Shown: one piece after another, positions 34,894 to 38,343 of the stretch
How positions within the stretch are numbered: position 1 is the stretch's first letter
How the letters are laid out: each line of letters opens with the position of its first letter
Assembly: GCA_021850095.1 (NCBI GenBank)
Contig: JAJZRX010000025.1
Coordinates: 1 to 38,343 of the forward strand
Direction of reading: 5' to 3'
Length of the DNA stretch: 38,343 bases
From: Deltaproteobacteria bacterium
Lineage (GTDB): Bacteria; Desulfobacterota; Desulfuromonadia; Geobacterales; Pseudopelobacteraceae
Translations under genes and position numbers: made by a program
The notes under the pieces: model-generated
Seen by the model: the letters and a program-made list of their open reading frames with translations, nothing else
Databases searched by the model: none
Told to the model about the DNA's origin: nothing

Positions 34894-35184
34894 ATGACTC
34901 AACATATGGTGTTCGTTATTGACAGCACACGTCATATTTTCAACTTTGATGAAAAAGGGCGTTCTTACGGCCTCAAACCTTCCCAGTACCACTGGGCATT
35001 GAAGAAAGATGGGGATGCCGCCTAGAAGGAAGCAGATTGGCAAGCCATCTGGCCTTGGGAAAAAGGTGATTTTCGAGAAGAAATGTATGACAGTTTCCGT
35101 TGGAGCCAAGCCCTGGGAAATGTAAATATCGAAGCTGCCTCTAGCGGCGCTGCCATCGGCAGCGCCCTCGTCTTTGGCCATTAA
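34894..35184 (+). pseudogene. Broken ORF next to the insertion sequence
   Basis: A + strand frame starts ATG (34894; GTG at 34870 is possible) and encodes MTQHMVFVIDSTRHIFNFDE..., interrupted by a TAG at 35023-35025. The frame continues afterwards with protein-like sequence (DWQAIWPWEKGDFREEMYDSFRW) and runs into the left end of the insertion sequence. Composition on both sides of the TAG looks coding. I do not recognise the family. It appears to be the remnant of a gene with a nonsense mutation and perhaps truncation by the element. Confidence 0.4.
35146..35178 (+). repeat. Left terminal inverted repeat of the insertion sequence
   Basis: It pairs with 36889-36921 in inverted orientation over 33 bp, with differences only in the 3-nt centre of an internal hairpin (GGCGCTGCC / GGCAGCGCC). 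The hairpin inside the repeat is unusual for a simple IS end and could also stop transcription. Confidence 0.7.
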
Positions 35185-35198
35185 CTAGATAAAATTAC

Positions 35199-35226
35199 GC
35201 CGAGAGCTTGCAAGTCTCGGCTTTTT
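35199..35226 (+). terminator. Terminator inside the left end of the insertion sequence
   Basis: GCCGAGA (35199-35205) and TCTCGGC (35215-35221) form a 7-bp stem around a 9-nt loop, followed by TTTTT. It lies upstream of the element's genes on the coding strand, so it would block read-through into the transposase from outside, a known self-limiting device of insertion sequences. Confidence 0.65.
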
Positions 35227-35240
35227 CTGTATTATTGTAT

Positions 35241-35256
35241 CTAGTAATATCACTAG
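35241..35256. promoter_or_regulatory. Small palindrome before the AbrB-like gene (possible operator)
   Basis: CTAGT-AATATC-ACTAG is a perfect 5-bp inverted repeat in AT-rich DNA 15 bp before the AbrB-like start, near possible -10 elements. AbrB-type proteins often bind such sites, so autoregulation is conceivable. Confidence 0.35.
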
Positions 35257-35270
35257 ACATGGGGGGGCAT

Positions 35271-35471
35271 ATGGGATACCCGACAAAAGTTCAGTTGATC
35301 AAGCGCAAGCAGAGCGAGCAGTGGTATATCAATTTCCCTGCCGCGGTGGCCCAAGCGATGGAGTTCGAACGGGGCGAGACGGTCGAATGGATTGTCGAGG
35401 ATAAGGAGAGCCTAGTTCTCCGTCGCCAGAAGGTACCACCATCAGCGATGAAAAAAAAACGGCTGGAATGA
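35271..35471 (+). CDS. AbrB/SpoVT-like small DNA-binding protein encoded by the insertion sequence
   Basis: The 66-residue protein resembles swapped-hairpin AbrB/MazE-type DNA-binding domains: VQLIKRKQSEQWYINFPAAV followed by FERGETVEWIVED and a basic tail. The start at 35271 follows a G-rich ribosome site; ATG 35259 is in frame. It overlaps the transposase start as ATGA, so it is probably a regulator or DNA-binding partner of the transposase. A run of nine A precedes its stop and could allow a frameshift into the transposase frame. Confidence 0.7.
   Translation: MGYPTKVQLIKRKQSEQWYINFPAAVAQAMEFERGETVEWIVEDKESLVLRRQKVPPSAMKKKRLE
35451..35459 (+). other. A9 run: candidate programmed -1 frameshift site
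   Basis: Nine consecutive A (codons AAA AAA AAA in the AbrB-like frame) lie 9 nt before that gene's stop. A -1 shift here enters the transposase frame, which is open across the junction, and would yield a fused AbrB-transposase protein. Runs of this kind drive frameshifting in several insertion sequence families. The ATGA overlap offers a simpler way to make the transposase, so this is speculative. Confidence 0.35.
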
Positions 35472-36889
35472 TCGCATCATTCAACCGCCTCTTCGACCAA
35501 ACCAAGCCGGCCTTCGTCCAAGAGCGCACTTTCGAACGTGCTCGAACCCTGGCAATGAGTTCTTTGGTTGGGTTGGGGCGTCGCACAGTGAGTGGCATGC
35601 TGTGCGCCAGTGCCCAGCAGTTCACCGACTGGTCGGCAGCCTACCGACTTTTTGAGCAGCAGAGATTTGACGCGAAAGCTCTCTTTGCGCCGATACGCAG
35701 GGAAGTAGTTGAGCGTCTTGGTCCAGAGGAGCCGCTGGTGGTAATGATGGACGACACCTTGATGCGCAAACGTGGGCGCAAGATCCACGGTACCGGCTGG
35801 AAGCGTGATCCTCTGGGACCGGCTTTCTGCAAGAATTTTGTCTGGGGGCAGCGCTTTCTTCAAGTCTCGGCGGCACTACCTGATCCAGCTACAGTTGGTC
35901 TGGCCAGGGGGATACCAATCGATATGACTCACGCACCGTCACCTGCCAAACCCGGCAAGAAGGCATCCGAGGAAGCCTGGAAGGAGTACCGGGTACAGCA
36001 GCAGGCCATGAAGGTGAGCAGTGTCGGGGCTGAGCGGATTACGGAACTCAGGGAGCAGCTTGACCGGGATGACGCTGGTCGTCGCCTGATCATCTCGGTG
36101 GATGGTGGCTTTACCAACCGCACTGTGTTTCGGAATCTGCCCCATAATACGGTGGCAATCGGCCGCATTCGCAAGGATGCCAAGCTGTTCCTCCCTCCAG
36201 CCGATGGGTCCATCCCCCGCCGTGGTCGCCGACGCTGGTATGGAGCTTCTCTGCCCACCCCTGAACAGATACGTCAGGATGCAGCAATTCCGTGGGAAAC
36301 CGTCACTGCCTTTGCTGCTGGGAAGACTCATTCCTTTGAAGTAAAGACTGTTGCCCCTGTTCGTTGGCTTGGTACCGGTGCAACAGATGTTCGCGTGGTT
36401 GTCGTTCGTCCCTTGGCATACAGACCGAGAAAAGGTGCTCATCTTCTCTATCGTAATCCGGCTTACCTGCTCTGCACCGATCCGAATCTGCCACTTGATA
36501 GCTTGTTGCAGTCATATCTCTGGAGGTGGGAAGTGGAATTGAACTTCAGGGATGAAAAGACAGTAATGGGTGTCGGCGAGGCTCAAGTCCGCAACAAAGC
36601 GGCTGTCGAAGCCGTACCGGCATTTATCGTTGCAGCCTATGCCTTCCTGCTGTTAGCAGGCACGGAAAACAATAAAAGTGAATTGCTGTTGCCAAAACCA
36701 AAATGGCGGGCCACTGCGTCGCCTGGACGGCTAAGTACTGCCAGCATGATCGGGATGTTTCGATCTCAACTGTGGGGGAAGGCAATGGGAGTCAATTTAA
36801 GGGACTTCGTTGATAAGAAAACCGCAGGGACGAAGTCGGTTTTATTCGACAAGTCATTGTCGTCAGCGGTTTGTTATGCGTTCAGATAG
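35468..36889 (+). CDS. DDE transposase (IS701/IS4-like)
   Basis: The 473-residue intact transposase has a DDE-type catalytic set: D95/D96 in VVMMDDTLMRKRG, D212 in SVDGGFTN, and a glutamate in RWEVELNFRDEKT (E357 or E363). The order and spacing match DDE_5 or IS4-clan enzymes. The ATG overlaps the stop of the AbrB-like gene. The stop is at the edge of the right inverted repeat. Confidence 0.88.
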   Translation: MIASFNRLFDQTKPAFVQERTFERARTLAMSSLVGLGRRTVSGMLCASAQQFTDWSAAYRLFEQQRFDAKALFAPIRREVVERLGPEEPLVVMMDDTLMRKRGRKIHGTGWKRDPLGPAFCKNFVWGQRFLQVSAALPDPATVGLARGIPIDMTHAPSPAKPGKKASEEAWKEYRVQQQAMKVSSVGAERITELREQLDRDDAGRRLIISVDGGFTNRTVFRNLPHNTVAIGRIRKDAKLFLPPADGSIPRRGRRRWYGASLPTPEQIRQDAAIPWETVTAFAAGKTHSFEVKTVAPVRWLGTGATDVRVVVVRPLAYRPRKGAHLLYRNPAYLLCTDPNLPLDSLLQSYLWRWEVELNFRDEKTVMGVGEAQVRNKAAVEAVPAFIVAAYAFLLLAGTENNKSELLLPKPKWRATASPGRLSTASMIGMFRSQLWGKAMGVNLRDFVDKKTAGTKSVLFDKSLSSAVCYAFR

Positions 36890-36921
36890 CCAAAGACGAG
36901 GGCGCTGCCATCGGCAGCGCC
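36889..36921 (-). repeat. Right terminal inverted repeat of the insertion sequence
   Basis: The inverted counterpart of 35146-35178. It begins at the transposase stop codon and contains a 9-bp hairpin followed by GTTCCTTGTTT, so it could also terminate the transposase transcript. Confidence 0.7.
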
Positions 36922-36996
36922 GTTCCTTGTTTACGTCGATTTCGCATCATCGAACTGTCCGGAGAGTCCCTGCCTCAACCGGTTTCCGACAGGCAT

Positions 36997-37143
36997 ATGA
37001 GCAGCCTGCACATTTTCATGATCTTTCTGTGCCTTGGCATTACGTCATTCGGAGGTCCGGTTGCCCACATCGGATATTTCCGGCAGGAGTTCGTGGAGTC
37101 GATGTATTTCCTGTCAAACCAGTCTCTCCAACTCTGCACATAA
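36997..37143 (+). pseudogene. chrA: N-terminal fragment of a chromate transporter (ChrA family)
   Basis: The first 34 codons (MSSLHIFMIFLCLGITSFGG, then PVAHIGYFRQEFVE) match the conserved N-terminus of ChrA chromate/sulphate-type transporters, including the SFGGPVAH motif. The match then breaks off (SMYFLSNQSLQLCT, stop at 37143) where the converging HepT gene begins. Intact transporters are near 200 or 400 residues. This is a remnant left after deletion or rearrangement. Confidence 0.7.
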
Positions 37144-37443
37144 AGGCTTCAAATCATACAGAACCGTATCCCAAACCCTGTCCAGATCAATATCAAAATA
37201 GCCATGCGTCAGACGGTTGCGCATTCCAACTATATCTGTCCATGGAATGTGCGGTAGCCCGGCTTTAAATTCGGGTGTAAGCTTCGATGCGGCTTCGCCG
37301 ATAATTTCCAACTCCTTTATGATTGCCAAGGTCAGCATTCGGTTGTTTTCCAGATCCTCCCTTCTCTTATCAATCGTGAATGCAAGAGCCTCCTTGACGG
37401 CTTCGAGCATATGACGAATACGTATCCTGTCTTCAGATGTCAT
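37114..37443 (-). CDS. hepT: HepT-like HEPN ribonuclease toxin (DUF86)
   Basis: The 109-residue protein is of the DUF86/HEPN family. The catalytic and modification motif is complete: R75-x4-H80-x-Y82 (RNRLTHGY), as in MntA/HepT pairs where the HEPN RNase is silenced by AMP addition to the tyrosine. The start at 37443 is chosen by homology; a longer frame reaches 37473. It overlaps the upstream antitoxin gene by 11 bp, typical for this module. Confidence 0.88.
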   Translation of the reverse strand: MTSEDRIRIRHMLEAVKEALAFTIDKRREDLENNRMLTLAIIKELEIIGEAASKLTPEFKAGLPHIPWTDIVGMRNRLTHGYFDIDLDRVWDTVLYDLKPLCAELERLV

Positions 37444-37732
37444 AAAAAACCTCGGCCTTTTGCAGAACATCATGGCGGAAATAGCGACTTAACTCTGCAG
37501 GGGTACGCAGGTCTACCTTTCTTCCTTCGAATATCTGCGACAATTCACGTTCAATACGTGCCATGGTCAGCATGCCGACACGTGCGTCCGGCATGAACTC
37601 CACAATGATGTCAATATCACTATCAGCGCGAAAATCATCTCGCAAGACCGATCCGAACAGGGCGAGCTTTTTGATTTGGTTGTGAATGCAGAACTGTCTG
37701 ATGTTCGCCTCAGGAATCGCTATTTGAGCCAT
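37433..37732 (-). CDS. mntA: MntA-like nucleotidyltransferase antitoxin
   Basis: The 99-residue minimal nucleotidyltransferase has the GS-x10-D-x-D motif (G27, S28, D39, D41; FGSVLRDDFRADSDIDIIVEF region). In known pairs it AMPylates the HEPN toxin and neutralises it. The ATG at 37732 has GGAGG 5 nt upstream. It is the first gene of the toxin-antitoxin operon. Confidence 0.88.
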   Translation of the reverse strand: MAQIAIPEANIRQFCIHNQIKKLALFGSVLRDDFRADSDIDIIVEFMPDARVGMLTMARIERELSQIFEGRKVDLRTPAELSRYFRHDVLQKAEVFYDI

Positions 37733-37815
37733 GATTTCCTCCATACTTTGACTTTATTTCCGGATAAGGTGCTTGCACTACCTGCAGGATAATTACATGG
37801 TATTACCACCAGGAT

Positions 37816-38343
37816 TCAACTGGTTTTCCTGTCCAGACTCCGATACTGGATCGCCTCGGCGATATGCTGTTCGCGGATCGAATCACTGCCGTCCAGATCG
37901 GCAATGGTGCGGGCGACTTTGAGGATGCGGGTGTAGGTGCGGGCCGAGAAACCAAGCCGGTCAGTCACCAGCTCCAGCATGCGGTTGCCGGCCGGGTCCA
38001 GTTCGCAGTATTTCTTGATGAAGCGGGGCGTCATCTGGGCGTTGCAGTGGATTTTGGTGCCTTTGTATCTTTCCAGCTGCAATTCGCGGGACTGCTCCAC
38101 CCTTTGCGCGATGGCGGCGGAACTCTCTGCTTCTCCACGATCCGCAAGGTCACGATACTTGACTGCGGGGACTTCGATGTGGATATCGATCCGGTCGAGC
38201 AATGGGCCGGATATGCGGGAACGGTAGCGATGAATGGCGACGGGAGTACAGGTGCACGGGTGGGTCGGATCAGAAAGGTACCCACAGGGACAGGGGTGTG
38301 TTAACCTTTCTCTACGATTCTTATATAAAACGGCACTCGTTCT
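37816..38343 (-). pseudogene. comM: 3' part of comM/yifB (Mg-chelatase-like AAA ATPase), 5' side non-homologous
   Basis: From about residue HPCPCGYLSDP (near 38305) to the stop, the frame matches the C-terminal part of ComM/YifB: two CxC clusters, HRYRSRISGPLLDRIDIH and the C-terminal helical lid (RTYTRILKVARTIADL). ComM is a helicase aiding recombination in transformation. Upstream of that point the frame stays open to the window edge but reads TSAVLYKNRRERLT instead of the usual ...AAMN before PCPCGY. The gene therefore looks interrupted at about 38302-38305. Sequence beyond the edge could change this. Confidence 0.65.

Larger units (their letters stand above)
35146..36921 (+). mobile_element. 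Insertion sequence (IS701/IS4-like DDE transposase) with AbrB-like companion gene
   Basis: This 1.78-kb unit is bounded by 33-bp inverted repeats that match at 30 positions. It contains an insulating terminator, a small AbrB-like ORF and a DDE transposase. No target-site duplication is evident, so the exact ends are provisional. It lies among gene fragments (broken ORF on the left, chrA piece on the right), consistent with insertion and local decay. The transposase frame is intact, so the element may still be active. Confidence 0.75.

Noticed and set aside
35023-35025. TAG as a pyrrolysine codon in the broken ORF
   Set aside because: No pyl genes are visible, the protein is not a methylamine methyltransferase, and the setting among fragments and an insertion sequence favours a nonsense mutation.

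Overview
The window looks like a chromosomal segment of a Geobacter-like (Desulfuromonadia) bacterium. This is inferred from high GC, a short NifB without a NifX domain behind a sigma-54 promoter and a leader terminator, a multi-PAS hybrid kinase, a fatty-acid methyltransferase/FAD-protein/DUF1365 gene set, and an apparent selenocysteine thioredoxin. No rRNA, tRNA or CRISPR array was seen.

Layout: (1) 1-1600, the end of an unseen + strand gene with its terminator, then aspartate ammonia-lyase on the minus strand. (2) 1628-9227, a complete type I restriction-modification cassette (hsdM, hsdS, a DUF1016 PD-(D/E)XK nuclease gene, hsdR) bracketed by two 127-bp copies of one palindromic repeat in inverted orientation. 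(3) 9234-12151, nitrogen-fixation genes: DraG-like ADP-ribosylglycohydrolase, divergent from nifB and a coupled GNAT gene; nifB has a sigma-54 promoter followed by a strong leader terminator. (4) 12237-14954, a soluble four-PAS hybrid histidine kinase. (5) 15093-27141, all minus strand, two runs of tightly packed genes for membrane-lipid modification and stress: chalcone-isomerase-like protein, three small membrane proteins, a PPOX-fold protein, a P-type ATPase, FAD oxidoreductase, DUF1365, a CFA-type methyltransferase, lipocalin, DUF2878, DUF523/DUF1722, glutathione peroxidase and an internally deleted class II photolyase. (6) 27305-30069, + strand: a second CFA-like methyltransferase, an Old Yellow Enzyme and a thioredoxin-2 whose first active-site cysteine codon is TGA. 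(7) 30152-34676, a four-gene minus-strand operon of exported proteins of unknown function, one with leucine-rich repeats. (8) 34760-38343, a scarred region: a broken ORF, an insertion sequence with an AbrB-like companion gene, a chrA fragment, a MntA/HepT toxin-antitoxin pair and a comM (yifB) 3' part whose upstream sequence no longer looks like ComM.

How the genes fit together: NifB makes the nitrogenase cofactor precursor, while DraG-type enzymes reverse ADP-ribosylation of nitrogenase reductase. The lipid block joins SAM methyltransferases with an FAD protein, DUF1365, lipocalin, peroxidase and photolyase, a combination known from light and singlet-oxygen response gene sets in other proteobacteria. 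The thioredoxin, peroxidase and Old Yellow Enzyme fit the same redox theme. The most notable features are the probable UGA-encoded thioredoxin, the inverted-repeat-bounded restriction cassette, the nifB leader terminator and the photolyase that has lost its FAD-binding core while staying in frame.
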